Origin: Drosophila miranda
Taxonomy: Eukaryota > Arthropoda > Insecta > Diptera > Drosophilidae
NCBI RefSeq assembly: GCF_003369915.1
Contig: NC_046675.1
Location: 32,015,001-32,079,000 of the forward strand
Length of the DNA stretch: 64,000 nucleotides
Direction: 5' to 3'
Below the pieces are notes generated by a model. That model was not told the origin of the DNA. It did not search any database and saw only the letters and a list, made by a program, of their open reading frames with translations. Below, one piece after another: positions 12,087 to 25,052 of this stretch. The position numbers and the translations under genes were made by a program. The number at the start of each line of letters is the position of its first letter. Positions within the stretch are counted from its first letter, which is position 1.

Positions 12087-13893
12087 TAGGTTCTGGATGG
12101 AATAAGCCAATACCATGTAACCAGCATATACCTCCAGAATACCAGCAATACCTCATATTTTGTGGATATATTTTTGTAATTATTACAGTCAGAATAAGAA
12201 GTCAGAAAGAGGTAATTATTACAGTCCTCTTTCCTTCTAAAATACCTCTAAAGCAGATATCTTTCTTTGGATGGAGGGTATTCTTTGTAGTAAGTATTCT
12301 TTATTGGCTGTCCAATCATCTATATTTGTTGAGTAGTAAGGGGTATCTTGTAGTCCACACATCCTCCCACAGCCCTCTCACTTTGTTTCAACTTTCTTTT
12401 CGTTTTTTTGGCGCACCCCTCCACTTCTTTCGGCCATGCACTTTTTGCTACATCATCGATTTTTATTGAAATTGACACTATCTATGGGCCGAGGAGAGCA
12501 GAAGCTCCATAAAACGGGCGTTCCGGGCGTGAATCTTTATAACAATCTCCTGTCCCTGTCCAGTTCTGGCACAGGGGCACTTTTAATGAGCAGCCAGCGA
12601 GGCGAGGCGTATCCATTCGGCGACAGTGAGGAGGAGGTCCCCCTCGAAAGTACTTTACAAAGTTGCTAATTGGATTTGATTTCGAAGAGATATGAACATA
12701 AATTTGATTAAAAAATCTTTCTAGCTCTGGCTCCATTTGCACATTTTCCTGTCTCCCTCCCTCTCGCTCTCTGTGTCGCTCTGTGTGTTCCGCTTTTCAG
12801 TTTTTTCATTAAGGTTGCACAGAAAATTTCATTAAAAATTTATTACCAACTTTTTGTTGCGTCTGTTTCTGTTCCAGTGTGTTTTTGTGTCTCTGGGCGT
12901 GGATGTTCCTTTTCTTGGCCATCTGTTTATTGTTTTTTTTTTTGTCAGTGAAGCTAATAACCAACAAAAGTTCAGAGAGACATAAAACAAGGGACTCGGA
13001 GAGTAAGAGAGTGAGAGAGGGTCCAACCAGTTAATAAAAAACAGCAAAAATGAAACGGACAAACAGTAAAAGTGGCCAAAAGTGGTGTTGGCCAACACAC
13101 AATGCAATACAATGCTCGTGCTGGGTAGCATCTGCGACTCTCTTGCTTATGAGTGTATCTCTGAATCCGAATCCGAATCCGAGTGTTTGTAAAGATGCTC
13201 AACTGGTTTTTTGTTAGCCATAATAAAAGCCAGGCCAACAGCAATGGCCAGCAGCCAGAAGTGCAGAAGTGTCAGAGAAAACAAAAGTAAACGACGCGAA
13301 ACAAAAGCGTTAAAAAGTGTGGCAACAACAAGTGGGGTATCGTAAAAAACACACACACTCCCCACGAGAGTGGAGTAGGGTTCTCGGAGGGAGGGGAAGG
13401 GCCCTACTTGCTATATGGTTCAACATATTCAGAAATCCAAATTGAGTCAGTAAGTCAAATCGAATTCGTGCCGGGATTGCCATCCAAGGCAAGAGGAATC
13501 CATTCGGAGAGAAGGAGGAGGGTCCATGAGAACCCATTCAGAGAAGAAGTAGGAGGAAGGATTCATTTCAGTGGGAGAAGGGGGAGTTATGGTAATGCAT
13601 TCAGTGCGCATTCATCTGTGGAAAACATATATAAATATCTGATTAAATTATACTTACTTATAGCGCGGGAAGTTCTGCGGCCAAATGGGGGCGACAACCA
13701 ATTCCGTGTTGAGTGGATTGCCATTCGGTGGAAATTTTCCATTTGCTTTACTCAATTAATGGTCCCAGTCGGTCGGTCGGTCTGCAGATGTAAATAAATA
13801 AATGTAGGAGGTGGTAGCAGAAGAGAATGCTAGGGTTTATAAAAGGATGTCTTGAATCCTTAATGGTCAGACTGGAATTTGGCTTTAAAATCT

Positions 13894-14177
13894 GTTGAAG
13901 AAACATTTAAAATGATAGAAAACTTCCACTTTGGGTAGCTAGATCTTTGGGTATATTCACCTTATTCACATGAATCAAAAATCCTGTGAAAGATCGTACA
14001 ATTCTCTTTTGAATTCATTGATTTCTGTGGTTATTCGCGTTACAGATGCTAAGTGAAAATTATGAAAGTGGGCAAAGGCAGTTTTGAAATTTTTAGAAAA
14101 GATATTTGATTATGTTGCAAAATCCCAGTACGCGGAAGTGATCTACTCAGCCAGGCCTACAACCTCATTTTTGTCTT
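13894..14177. repeat. Dispersed repeat, copy B
   Basis: This is the second copy of the repeat at 6008-6228, in the same orientation and longer by about 60 nt in its middle. The sequence just after it (14204-14264, AGAGCTCTTTGGGGAG) has a weaker echo near 19412 (AGAGCTCTTTGGAGAA), so the repeat unit may extend further right. Confidence 0.6.
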
Positions 14178-16291
14178 GTGGAAAGGGCATTCATAGATTT
14201 TATTTGAGAGCTCTTTGGGGAGTATCTTTCTGGGATATCAAAAGTTTAGGATATATTTCCGAGCCGGAGTCCTGGGTGATTCCTAAAGAAATAAATCTTA
14301 AAACAGTATTAATTTAAAGCAGAATTAAACCAGTTCAAGGATGAACTTTATTAATTCCCAACTAAGACTCTGAGACACAACACACCTTAAGCTCCAAACA
14401 AAAGTACTCATTAAATCCCCTACGAACTCTGATGCCTGCTCCCCTGTTTAATGGAGCCGCATAAATGTTCTGTTCTGTGGAACAACTGTTGGAATTTTAT
14501 GTGAGAGCTTTTAAAATCAAGTACCCATCACATAGCCCATGGCCTGGCCCTGAATCTCATCTCTGAACCGAACTCTCATCTCATCTGGATCTCATTTACG
14601 ACTCTCTTTCGTTTTAGTGCCTTCTATTATGTAAGAGTCATTAGCTTGGCCTCAATTTTATGGCTGATTCGGAATCTCGTACTTCAATAATGAAATGAGA
14701 AAAGTACGAATGCAATTTATGGTAGGGGACGGGATGGTGTGCTATGGTATGGGTATTTTTTTCTAATTCGCTCGTTGGCTGCTTAATGACTGAATCCCCT
14801 TTTCGCAGCTGGACCTCTTATCCTCCCTCCCTGGAGAGGTCATTCAAGTTGGTAAAGAGCTTCCTTTCGGGTGGAGGGGTGGGGTGTAAATTAATAAGTT
14901 TGCGGCTGGTCCTGATGGGGCGGGGGGTGGTGGAGCCACTCGACAGCAAAACAGAAATTCCAGAGTGAAGTGGACAGTGCTCCTAAAAGGGTTTTAGAGC
15001 ATGCTTGAAAAGCCCTAAGGTCGCTATTTATTATCATAAGAGATCCGGTTATGCTATGACCTGAAAGTGCGTTTTAAAAAAGGAATTGGGAGTGAAAGAA
15101 GAGGCGCTGTACAGCGAAAGATGGGTGTTTGCAGAAGTGAAGAGTTTTCATAAGGCTTTGAGCTCATGTCTCTTTTATATACAGAATTTCTGTTTAGTCC
15201 TTCCATATTTTACTCATAACGGCGCGAGTGAGCGGTGCTAGAGAGCCAGGGGTTGACGCACGAGGCGAGTGAGCCAAGAGTTGATGCTTGTTCGTTAGTT
15301 AATTTATATTCCTTGTTCTGTGTTTCCAAAACCTGAAACTAAATTCGCTTTTGTTTAAAAATTTCTGAACAATTTCGAAGGAGAAACTGCACTCCATGGC
15401 TCTCCACAGGGTTAAACGCTTTCAACGGTTCTAGGCCCCCTAAATGATATGATCCCCGAACTGATCCCATAACTTTAATCGAAGTTCTCTGTTTAAAAAC
15501 AATTTCCTTAACTTTTATTCATGGAAAATCCATTTCCTTTCACAGCTGCAGCAGTACCACCATTACCATCATCATCATCGTGTTTAATGGAAACGATGCC
15601 TGTAACAATCATGTAAAATTGGTATAAAAGAAGACCAGGAGACGGCGATGAAGAGCGGGAAAAACGCAGGAAATGGGAATGAGAATGGGAACCAGAAACC
15701 GAACCAGAACCAGAAAACGAGCATCGCATCGTACGAGTGGCAATAACACATCAAATTGGTATTAGAACTTGTTACAGTTACTTCGAACCATCGTCTGGAT
15801 GCCCCCTTACTAAAAGTAGGCGTGGCCACATACTACAGTACAGTGCGGGTACAAATTGGTAGAGACACCGACACCATCCCCACCGACTGGCAGGCATCAT
15901 CATCAGCATCATCATCGTCCTTGTCTCTGTCTGTCGCTGGGATGCAACATAAAAGTCAATTAATGTACAATTACAACAACCCAAAGAGCAGCTACTGACA
16001 GGAAAGGAAAGGAGAGAAAGCAGAGCACAGAGAGAGAGAGTGTGTGTGTGTGTGGAAATTACTGCAAATTACACGCAACGAGAGGGGGAAACGGGGTCTA
16101 GGAGCGCCAAGTTGGAGCAGGAAACCGCGTGGACCGAGGAGGCACTGGAACAGCAGGAGCTGGTTCCATCATCGCCCTCCCCAGTCCGTCGACATTGCCA
16201 TCCATTGTCCAGTCACAGCCTCAGCAGAGGGCGAGACGACGGTGGCGAGGCTGGAGCTGAAGCTGGAGCTGGAGGTGGTGGCTCCTACAAA

Positions 16292-19200
16292 ATGACTTTC
16301 GTTAACAAGCTGAGCAAAAGCTTCCGCTGGCTTCGTTGCTCGACATTGTGCGCAATTTTGTTTTATATGTTCTTCATTGGCCTGATATTGCACAGCACCA
16401 GCCACAAGCTGCAGCAGCACCAACAGCAGCAGCAGCAGCAGCAACAGCAGAAGGACCAAAAGGACCCAGGAAGCAGTCACAGCAGCAGCAGCAGTAGCAG
16501 CATCAGCACCAGTAGTGCTGCAGCTGCTGCCCAAGAGGCTGCCAAATTGGCGCCCAGTGTGGGGCACCAGCAGCAGCCCTCCCTCGTGGCGGCATCAGCC
16601 AAGGAGGAGAAAGCGCAGAAAGCAGGAGGAGTAGGAGGAGGCCTGGCCACAGGGACAGCAGCGGTTTTGTCGTCCAGCAAATCCCCTAACCAGCCAGAAA
16701 CAGTTATTTTGGCGGCCAGCAATGTGAACGAGAAGCAAATACTCGCAAAAGCTTTCAAACGGTAAGTTTTCGCTGGGAATCGGAGGAGCTTTGTGATGTG
16801 GCTGGAGGGTCTGATAATTTGGCGGTAGCTTCTTTATTGTTACGCATAACGATGGGGCCTGTGGCCTCCCCTGCGATCCCTGGACACAGCAAAGGACTCG
16901 CCAAAAACACCATAAAAGAGCCCCTACAGTCTCTGCCATAACTCTATGTACGACAAATTGTGGGAATTAGTGGCAGCATCGAGTTCGAGTGATGGATGTC
17001 CATGTAGCTCGTTCTGTTGTACGATGGCGGGTTGGGGCAGAGGAGGATATTGGATCAATAAAGCCACAGAGAGACGCAGAAAGACAGAGATTTATTCCTT
17101 ATGTCCCTTATGATTTTGATTTTGATTTTGATTTGTTCCGAGCAATCAAAGAATAATCGAATTACCAAGATAACAAACATTGATTGGAAGGACAGGCTTA
17201 AGCGAGACTAAAGACGAGACTTAACATTTATGGAATAGTTTCAATTATATTTTCAGCATAATTTAAAGTGCTTTTCCTGCCAGTAATTTCCTTGGGGAAA
17301 ACCCTGTTGATTCCTATCCGGCTGACTTGCACAATTCCCCTAATTACTTTAACTATATAAAGCGTTCGCTCTCCGCACAAGCGATTAGGCAATTGGGCAA
17401 TTACTTGGCCACACTAGAGGTCGTAATAGATTCTTTTTACATAGGGGTGGGGCAGAGTATCTCAAAAGTTTCCCCCAGTCATGGTCTTGGGGTAAAATTA
17501 CAATTTGATGCTGTGTCTGTGGGGTTCTGGCGAGTGGTTCTGTGCGGGTTCTTGGAGGGTAATCAGGCAGTCAAAAGTGCCCGAAAATTTTCATAACCAA
17601 AAACTTGAGGTGTTGAAAAGAGGAATTTTCCAGGGGGAAAATTGTACTCAAACTGTCACTGCAATTTCTCGTTTTTGGGCAAAGTTTTTTGGTCAAAAGT
17701 TTGTGGCAGGAAAACTTTAAAACTTCAGCTCGAAAAACTCATTTCGATTCAATAAATAATAAAATGGAAAGACATGCCAGGGTGGTCTTTGATTTTGGGC
17801 CCCAGGCAGGGGCCACACGGATATCCTGTTTGTCCTCTCCGTCTAATGAGAATTTATGCTAGTTCAATTAAGTTGCACATGCAAAATGGAAATGGCACAA
17901 TTTATGGCCTTCAAGCTCTCATCTCCCTTGGGGCAGTGCATCTGCTTGATTGCTTTCGGCTCAAGGCCATCTCCACTCCACCCTTTTCTTTGCTTTCCCT
18001 GAATGCCGATTCGAATGCCTGCAAGTACCTACAGCTTTTTACACATTTTGAAGTATGATAATCATCTCTGAAGGCAAAGCTGTCCATCAGCGGAGCATTC
18101 ACTGTGAATCGCCTTAGGCATGAGGGAGCACAGTGCGGCAAAGCTAATGCCCGACACCCAAGGACCTTCCATCGCTTCCTCGCTTCTCTTCAGGGCATAT
18201 CACACTTTGGGAGTGTGGCCAAGCGTGTACGCATTTGGCGTTTACATTCGTATTTGTGTGTGTTTGCATTTGCATTTGCATTTGTGTTTGTACGCGCACA
18301 CATGTTTGTGCATGAGTTTTATTAATATTTGATAAAAGGATAAAATTGTAAAACCATTCGACACGACACTCCTCTCACTCGAGGCACAAAATTCATTTCG
18401 AATTTCCATTCTAATAAAACTCAAAAACATTTCGGGCATTCATTTTGTACTACAAATCAAATTAAATTCCATTAAAGAGCCACAGTGAAATGCCCCAAAT
18501 ATTATTCCGTTTTTTTTGGGCAACTTTAAGGTCCTTGGAGGGGGTTTCTGTGGGTTTCTGTGTGACTTGTCGCCTTGGCATTAAACTGCAATTAAACTGA
18601 CCAGAAAATGTTGTGATAATTGCGTTTGTGTCTGAAATTAATAGCCTTCATTTTGTGGAGGCCCTCTCTGCTTCTCTCCCTCTCTTCCGGCATGTAAATT
18701 CCATTTTAATAATGCGGTTGACAATGGGCTTTTGGGGGGCAGGGGGAAGAGAGGGTAGTGTGAGGATATGTGCCATTTTTAGGAGCAATTAAATTTTATC
18801 TGCCATGGAAACTGCAACTGTTGCCTCGCTGAAAGGAGGGACACTGTCATAAATTTTAATTGTAAACGGTATACCTCTCTCTGACTCTCCTTCTCTGTCT
18901 CTCTCTTTCATGCACCATCGACCGCCTGCTGGCCGTATGTGGCAGTTCTGTTTCCAATCTCATTCCATATGCATGACCGATCCGATCCCGATCCAGCCCA
19001 CTGAGGCGTGTGCTAATGTCCTGTGTCCAATCCTGACTTTTGCTTCCAATTAGGCATGCCATGCCCTCCTTCCATCCTTCCATTCTACCATTCTGCCACG
19101 CCATTGCATTGCATTGATTGGAGACTGCGCTAAAATGGCGCACTTCCTTTTCCGCTGGCGCCGCACAAAAGTATGCAATAAACTTTCGGCTAAACTTTTG

Positions 19201-22200
19201 CACGCAACACGCGGCCAAAGTTTTCTTTCTTTAGAAAATTGTTGGGAAAATGTATAGCGAGCGACAGAGAAAAGGAGTTGGCTGTCTAGTAGTTCGCTGG
19301 TTAGTTGATTTTCAGTTAATTTTCTAGCAAAAATATGATGTGTTTTGCGGAGAGTAATTAATATACGGAATACAGACTATTTAAGGATTATTTCTTGTGT
19401 CTAAAGTTAGAGCTCTTTGGAGAAATGTTTAAGGTATACTTTCTATAGAAAGATCGTTAATATAAAGTATATTTATTCCAAGGAGCTAAAATATAAAGCC
19501 CCCAAATTCTTATGCCATCTTAAAAACTTAAACAACTTTTAAAGGCAACAATTTTCCAAGTTTAAGCTTAACCTCTGACCAAAAGAAGTGCTAAAAGAGT
19601 AAGAAGAGACACAAAAAGTGCAGAGAGAGACACAACATAGTGTAAGAGAGAGAAAGAGAGAGCAATGGGATGCATGGATAAATCCGAAAAACATGAATAT
19701 GTACTCCAGCTGTCGGTGTATCCTGCCATCAAATAATAGTTTTATGCACCACTCAAAAACCTTCTATGACTGTGTGATCCTGTAGGCCAAGTCCTCAGAC
19801 AGACACCCAAGGACGCTCCCTCTGTGGAACTGTATGGCAAATGCAATTGGCCAACTTCAGTGCTACCGCAGGCTTATGCAAAATGCACTTTGCGCTTTGT
19901 AACAAATCTCCTCCCTGCCTCCCGTGCCCTACCTCCGGACCTCCAGGGGAAAAGGAAAGAGGGTCCCTGCTTAGGGCTGGAGAGGACAACCGTGTATTTC
20001 CTTTTTCCATTGGGAGACGAAGCTCCTTTTTGAAAAGCTTCAAATGCACAAAAATGTACGAAACGAATGAAAAAGTTCGTTTCCGTTTGTGGTTTTCCGT
20101 CTTTTTTTTTTGTGATACCCTGGCCAGGGGGTATTTATGATTTCACAAAGAAGAAGGGTTCATGAGCCCTGCATGCATAGACACAGTCATCACAAATACA
20201 TAGTTTTAGCAAATTATTGTTTTACTTGCCCATTCTCTCTACCAGAATATAAAATAGAGTGAAAGTGAGCGAGAAAAAAATAGAAATTTTCGTATCTGAC
20301 ACAGTAAAAATACGGAGAACAGCTTCGTTCGAACCGTTTTGGGCGAGCGATTCTATTTAACGAGAAATAGGGATCTATTGCATATGCATTATATGCTCAT
20401 TCGGAATATAAGCAGAGTTAGGGTCTGATTTCAAGCACAATTTACACATTTTAAATTGAAATTTATATAGAATTGAATGCATTTTCTTAAACACTATAAC
20501 ATATGTGGATTTCTTTGTTATGGAATTGCATACAGTTGTATTTGTTTATGAATTATTCATCCTTTTATCGTGTTCAGTTAGGAAGACTGTGGTTTTGTAT
20601 TCTTTATAAGTGTTGTAGTTTTTGTGCAAGAGTAGTGTGGTTTATTGATTGTTTTTCCACATCTTATTCTTTCCCTTTATTTTCCTTTTCCTCTTTCTGT
20701 TCCTCTTTCTGTCCCTCTTTCTTTTCCTCTTTCTTTTCCTCTTTCTTTACCTCTTGTTCCGTTTGCGAGGGGCACTCCTCAAATGGTGTCTGCATTTGGC
20801 CTGCTGGCTTAGATGGGGGTTCACCCCTTTCCAGACGATCAAGTTCCAAATTGATAAGCCTTATTTGCTCCCGGTCGTACTCCAGCCAATCTGCTATTTT
20901 CTTATCCATTTTTGTGGATTCAATTTAATAAATTTAATTGAGAATTTTCTAACGTTTGTTCCGTTCCGTTGATTTTCTAAACGAAACTAATGTTTGGAAA
21001 TGATTTTCCGTATGATCGTTGACATAAAAGACTGATTTTCCTTTTGGATTTGGTTTTACCATGGGCTGCTTATCCTTTATCGTTCCGTAAGGGTATCTAA
21101 AACTTTGGTTCCACAAAAAACCAGCGTTTTCATGTCTTTTTGTGTGGGTTTTTGTTTTTGTGTGGCATTTACTTCCTTGCACGTACAAGATGCCAAAGAA
21201 AGAAACTCAAAGCGAAAAAACTTTGTTTTTATATTCAAGGATTTGCTGCTTCTCTCTTTCTCTGTGTGTGTGTGTGTGTGTGTGTGTCTCCCCTCTTTGA
21301 TCCAACTAAGCAAACGACCGCAAACGTTTCTCATATACATTTCACCCAAGAAGCAAAACGAGGAGCCCGAGAACGTGACCGAGCGAAGAATTAAGAGAGA
21401 GAGAGAGAGAGCAATGTTTCAAGAGCCAAAAAGACGAGTTTCGAGAGGAGAATTGGTGGAGGTGGAGGTGGCAGCAAAAAGAGTAGAGGGGAGGCAACTT
21501 AAAATCGTTTTAGTTGCAACTTTATTTATTTATCAACTATATGCTAATGAAACCACTGTGCGGTGGCTGCTGCGGTGGTTGTTGCTGCCTCCTGCCTCCT
21601 GCCTCCTGCAACACACAGCCACAGCCATGGCTGTCTGCTGCTGCTGCTGCCACTTCCACTGCCATTGCCGCTTCCGTTTCCGTTGTGTCCCCACGCACAC
21701 ACAGACACAAGCACAATCACAAACACAAACAATGTTCCAGGCGAAGACCACGCAATCTCCATCCACTCCCCTCCTTCCTCTCCCATTCGCTGATTATTCC
21801 GGCGGTTAGATGGCTTTGACTTTAAGCAAGGCATACTCCAGAGAAGGTAGGCCGCTACAGCATACGTTTACTGCACATCTGTACCTTCTGTTTTTTGTAT
21901 CTTGTATGCTGCCTCCCACCAGTGGGTAGTCCCAATGAGCAGCTTTAATGTCTGACACCTGTTTTGGGCATTCGCACTTCATTGCCAAGAAGGGGGCGTG
22001 GGGACAGGCGGTCGAGGGACAGCCTGTGGGCTTGAGAAATCATTAGACAGCTGTCATATGCAGCCTGCGGTGGCAGGTGGCAGACAGAGACAGAGTCAGG
22101 CCCGGCTTTCACAGGAGGAAGCCACAAGACAAGTGTGCAACAGGGAATTACAACCGAAATGCCTTGGGGGCAAGCCTTGAGGTCCTTAATGTATAATGTA

Positions 22201-23153
22201 CATTTGATTAGTGCCCCTCCAAGTCACTTAAATTTCGAAATTATCTCACAAGATTTGAGGAATTCAAAGCAGTTGTGGGAGGGATACCACAAAGATGTAA
22301 TTTCTGATATATATTTTCCACCTTCCTGCCATTCCAGAGCTGATCGCAATCATGATGGACGTCTGTCCATCCAAGAGTTGGGCCAATACATCAATCGACG
22401 CATTGTCGAGCACATCGATGAGGCCATCATGAACAATGCCCGCGAGTTCAGGCGCGTGGACATTGGTCCCGCCGATGGTCTGATCACCTGGGACGAGTAC
22501 CATCGGTTCTTCCTGCGGGAGCATGGCATGACGGAGGCGGACATCGATGAGCACGATGAGATCAGGCACACGGCCCTGAATCGTAGGGCGCGCGAGGACA
22601 TGATGCGGGACAAGGCCCGCTGGTCGGAGGCGGCACGCACCGATCTCTTCACACTTACGATCGATGAGTATCTGAGCTTCAGGCACCCGGAATCGAGTGT
22701 GTCCAATCTGCTGGAGTTGGTCGATGATCTGCTGCGGCAGTTCGATCAGGATGGGGACGATCAGCTGACGCTGGAGGAGTTCTCCGACCTGAATGTGGAC
22801 GATGATGATGATCTGCTGCGCAAGTCGCTGATCTCCAAGACGCTGGTGGAGCGCCGGGAGGAGTTCAAGCGGATCATCGACAAGAATCACGACGGCAAGG
22901 CGGATCGGGGCGAGCTGTTGTACTACGTGAACCCAAAGACTCCGCGCTATGCCCTCCAGGAGGCGGCCACACTGTTCAGTCTCTGCGATGCGAATAAGGA
23001 CGAGCTGCTGACGCTCAAGGAGGTGCGTTTCCCAAGGGTTTTTTCTGGAATATAGTAGTGAATTTTGTTTGTTTTCAGATGACTGACAATGCCGAGATAT
23101 TTCTGCAGTCCAAGATGATCGACACCGCAAACAGTTTTCACACTGAATTCTGA
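16292..23153 (+). CDS. Cab45/SDF4-like EF-hand protein of the secretory pathway, 409 aa
   Basis: Three coding exons: 16292-16761, 22338-23022 and 23079-23153 (1227 nt plus stop, frame kept at both junctions). The N-terminus has basic residues, then a hydrophobic segment at about 18-35 (STLCAILFYMFFIGLIL) that is a signal peptide or signal anchor. A low-complexity stalk with polyQ, polyS and Ala follows (about 42-150). The EF-hands come next: loop 1 at 159-170 (DRNHDGRLSIQE), a degenerate loop at about 198-210, loop 3 at 293-304 (DQDGDDQLTLEE), loop 4 at 338-349 (DKNHDGKADRGE) and loop 5 at 374-385. The C-terminus is HTEF, matching the HEEF end of human Cab45. The family buffers Ca2+ in the Golgi and sorts secretory cargo (known). 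I chose the ATG at 16292 (context ACAAAATGA) because the open upstream frame is leader-like. It may be the orthologue of CG31475 (from memory). Poly(A) candidates are ATTAAA at 23311 and AATAAA at 23344. Confidence 0.9.
16411..16449 (+). repeat. CAG/CAA tract coding polyglutamine
   Basis: This trinucleotide repeat in exon 1 of the SDF4-like gene encodes a glutamine run just after the membrane segment. It is followed by AGC/AGT serine and alanine runs at about 16480-16530. Length variation between alleles is expected. Confidence 0.85.
20664..20909 (-). CDS. Possible nested small gene, 81 aa, Lys/Glu-rich C-terminus
   Basis: This ORF lies inside intron 1 of the SDF4-like gene on the opposite strand. 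It starts MDKKIADWLEYDREQIRLIN and continues as an amphipathic helix up to about residue 30, then a proline-rich hinge, then a K/E-rich tail. The start has good fly context (CACAAAAATGG), and an in-frame stop lies six codons upstream. The first 53 codons are not low-complexity and look protein-like. The last 28 are the translation of a tandem TCCTCTTTCTTT-type repeat. I recognise no family. It could be a young or male-specific gene, the edge of a retained peptide, or a chance ORF. Confidence 0.35.
   Translation of the reverse strand: MDKKIADWLEYDREQIRLINLELDRLERGEPPSKPAGQMQTPFEECPSQTEQEVKKEEKKEEKKEGQKEEQKEEKENKGKE
21263..21287. repeat. (TG)n microsatellite
   Basis: A 25-nt TG dinucleotide run in intron 1 of the SDF4-like gene. 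Confidence 0.9.
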
Positions 23154-24600
23154 ATAATTTCACTTACATTACTCCTCCTTCTGGCACTCCCTTTTACCCT
23201 TCGAACCCTTTGAGCATTTATAGTGATATTAATTTGTAAGTTGTTCATTCTTTTGTTCATATATCGTTCTGTAAGATGTAGAAAATCATTTTCTGTGTGA
23301 TTTTTCAATAATTAAAACATAAGCAATGCAAGGAAAATCAAATAATAAATCGAACACGAAATACTCCAATTATAAATATAAATATACGTAATTTTATGAA
23401 GCTCTAAAGAAGAGGGTTTTCTTGAAGGGATGCGGGATGCGGCACATCCTCTTGTCAAGGATACAGACTTCAGATAAATCCCAAAACAAATCTGAAACAT
23501 TAATTCATTCCCCTCCTTCTGCCCGGCCTGGCTGCCAAATGATTTTGCCGCGTGTTTTAACAAAGTATGAAATTAAATTTGTGCCACCTTTGGAGTGCTC
23601 TTAAGAGCACATCTCTTCTCTTCCAGCTGAGCTGACAAATCACTTCACATTAAGGATAAGTCCTTGTTCAATTTGTTTGTTTGGTTGTAGATGCTCCCCT
23701 GCAGATAAATAAGGCACAAGGACGAAACGAATGATAAATAAGTGTCACTGGCAGAAAGAATTTCTAAGGCATCGCTCTGTCTCGCTCTATATCGCCTCCT
23801 GCCAAAGCCTGATGGATATCCTTGAGAGAGAACTTAACAAGCAATTGACTTTCTGATGGGTGTTAATACTTCTTTAATCCCCGGTCTTACGCTTACCTAC
23901 GAAAATCATTTAAAATGCACGGCAAATATTGATGGATTTTGGGACTAAGCGGAGTCGAAGCATCACGAACGGCATGGCATACACAAGATACAGGATACAG
24001 AATACAGGATATAGGTGTAGGAGTGGGAGGAGCATAAGCCGGATGCTCTTCCATGGCTACGTGTCATGTGCAAAGAATGTGCTGTCCGGATAACGTTACG
24101 GGAATAATAATCCCAGGAACCAGGACACCAGGACACAGCAACCTATCAAAGGCAGACACAAAGTAAGTCCTGGAGGAGACTCACAAAAGGACGAAAAGAA
24201 CGATGCGAGCGGTGGGTAATTGAATCTAATTGTTCGGAAGCGCAGATAATGAGCACGTAAAACGCACAGGACTGGCAGGATGTGCAGCAACCGGAGCTTA
24301 AATGAAACAGAAATAGAAACAGAAGTAGAGGGAGAGGGAGAGGAAGAGAGAGAACCCTCCTCAGACATTAAGCAAATAAGCAAACACATCAATTCGGTTA
24401 ATAACATACACGAGCAGGACATGCCAACAGGACGATGCATATGAAATGAGCCAAGGATAGCCCTGACAGAGGCCTGGCTGCCAGTGGATGTGGGTCTCTG
24501 CGACTGGGTCTGCCCTGGTGATGAGTGCTTGGGTTTGGTAATGAGTGGTGCGATGCGATTGGGGGATAACGGTGCGAATATAGAGTGCAAATTTAATGGA

Positions 24601-24860
24601 GAATTATAGACTGAAGAACGATCTTTGATTTCGGAGAAGTAATGAATTATCTAGAAAACATAGAAGTTATTCCAATTTGGGCTGTAAATTTATAGGGAAA
24701 TATAGACTAAATAACGATCTTTGATTTGGGCAAAGGAATGAATGGTATTAGGGCAGAGGCACCTACAAAATATCTATAACTCGAAGTATCCTTGTAGTTC
24801 TAATACTGCCAAGAATAGATACCCATAAAATAAAGAAGTAATTCCATTTTGGGTTGCATT
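24601..24860. repeat. Diverged local tandem duplication
   Basis: The stretch 24601-24684 (ATAGACTGAAGAACGATC, then ATTCCAATTTGGGCTG) is repeated with changes at about 24697-24748 (ATAGACTAAATAACGATC). Its second half recurs at 24832-24857 (AGAAGTAATTCCATTTTGGG). A further weak match to the second half lies near 27586-27619. The TTCCATTTTGGG-TAGCT word also echoes the dispersed repeat at 13920, so these may be fragments of one family. Confidence 0.5.
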
Positions 24861-25052
24861 TTCTACTGTCATATGGTACGTTTTTCTTTTGCTTTACTTC
24901 CTTAATGTCTGGGGCTTTTATCCTTCGTTATTTCCTTGTAGCAGAGTCCAAAATCCCCATGATTCATGAGTGGTATTCATAAATTGAGTTAGCAACATAA
25001 AACAAATGGCATCAGGCCTCACTTAACGAGCCGCAAAAAAGATGTAACACTC

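Larger units (their letters stand above)
4836..16291. other. Long non-coding region upstream of the SDF4-like gene
   Basis: No coding exon could be supported in this 11.5 kb. It is probably intron and 5' flank of the gene at 16292. It holds CT-, CA- and GAGA-type simple repeats (for example near 5460-5500, 6597-6640, 7245-7320 and 7545-7560), a 16-bp C run at 9694-9709, and two copies of a dispersed repeat (6008-6228 and 13894-14177). It also holds a repeat-like fragment at 7921-7957 and an inverted TATACCCT/AGGGTATA pair at 12052-12086. A 5' UTR acceptor just upstream of 16292 is likely but was not fixed. Open frames here are in low-complexity sequence and lack family features. Confidence 0.6.
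16762..22337 (+). other. Intron 1 of the SDF4-like gene
   Basis: A 5.6 kb intron from donor GTAAGT at 16762 to acceptor TTCCAG ending at 22337. It contains TTTTGA repeats at about 17109-17133, a CT-rich 12-mer tandem tract at about 20690-20755, a TG repeat at 21263-21287 and GA runs near 21390-21412. It also contains an 81-codon ORF on the minus strand (20664-20909). The rest shows no recognisable features. Confidence 0.8.

Noticed and set aside
16040-16291. In-frame N-terminal extension of the SDF4-like protein
   Set aside because: The start is in a TG repeat, the predicted peptide is low complexity and it would place the signal segment about 100 residues inside. The ATG at 16292 is preferred.
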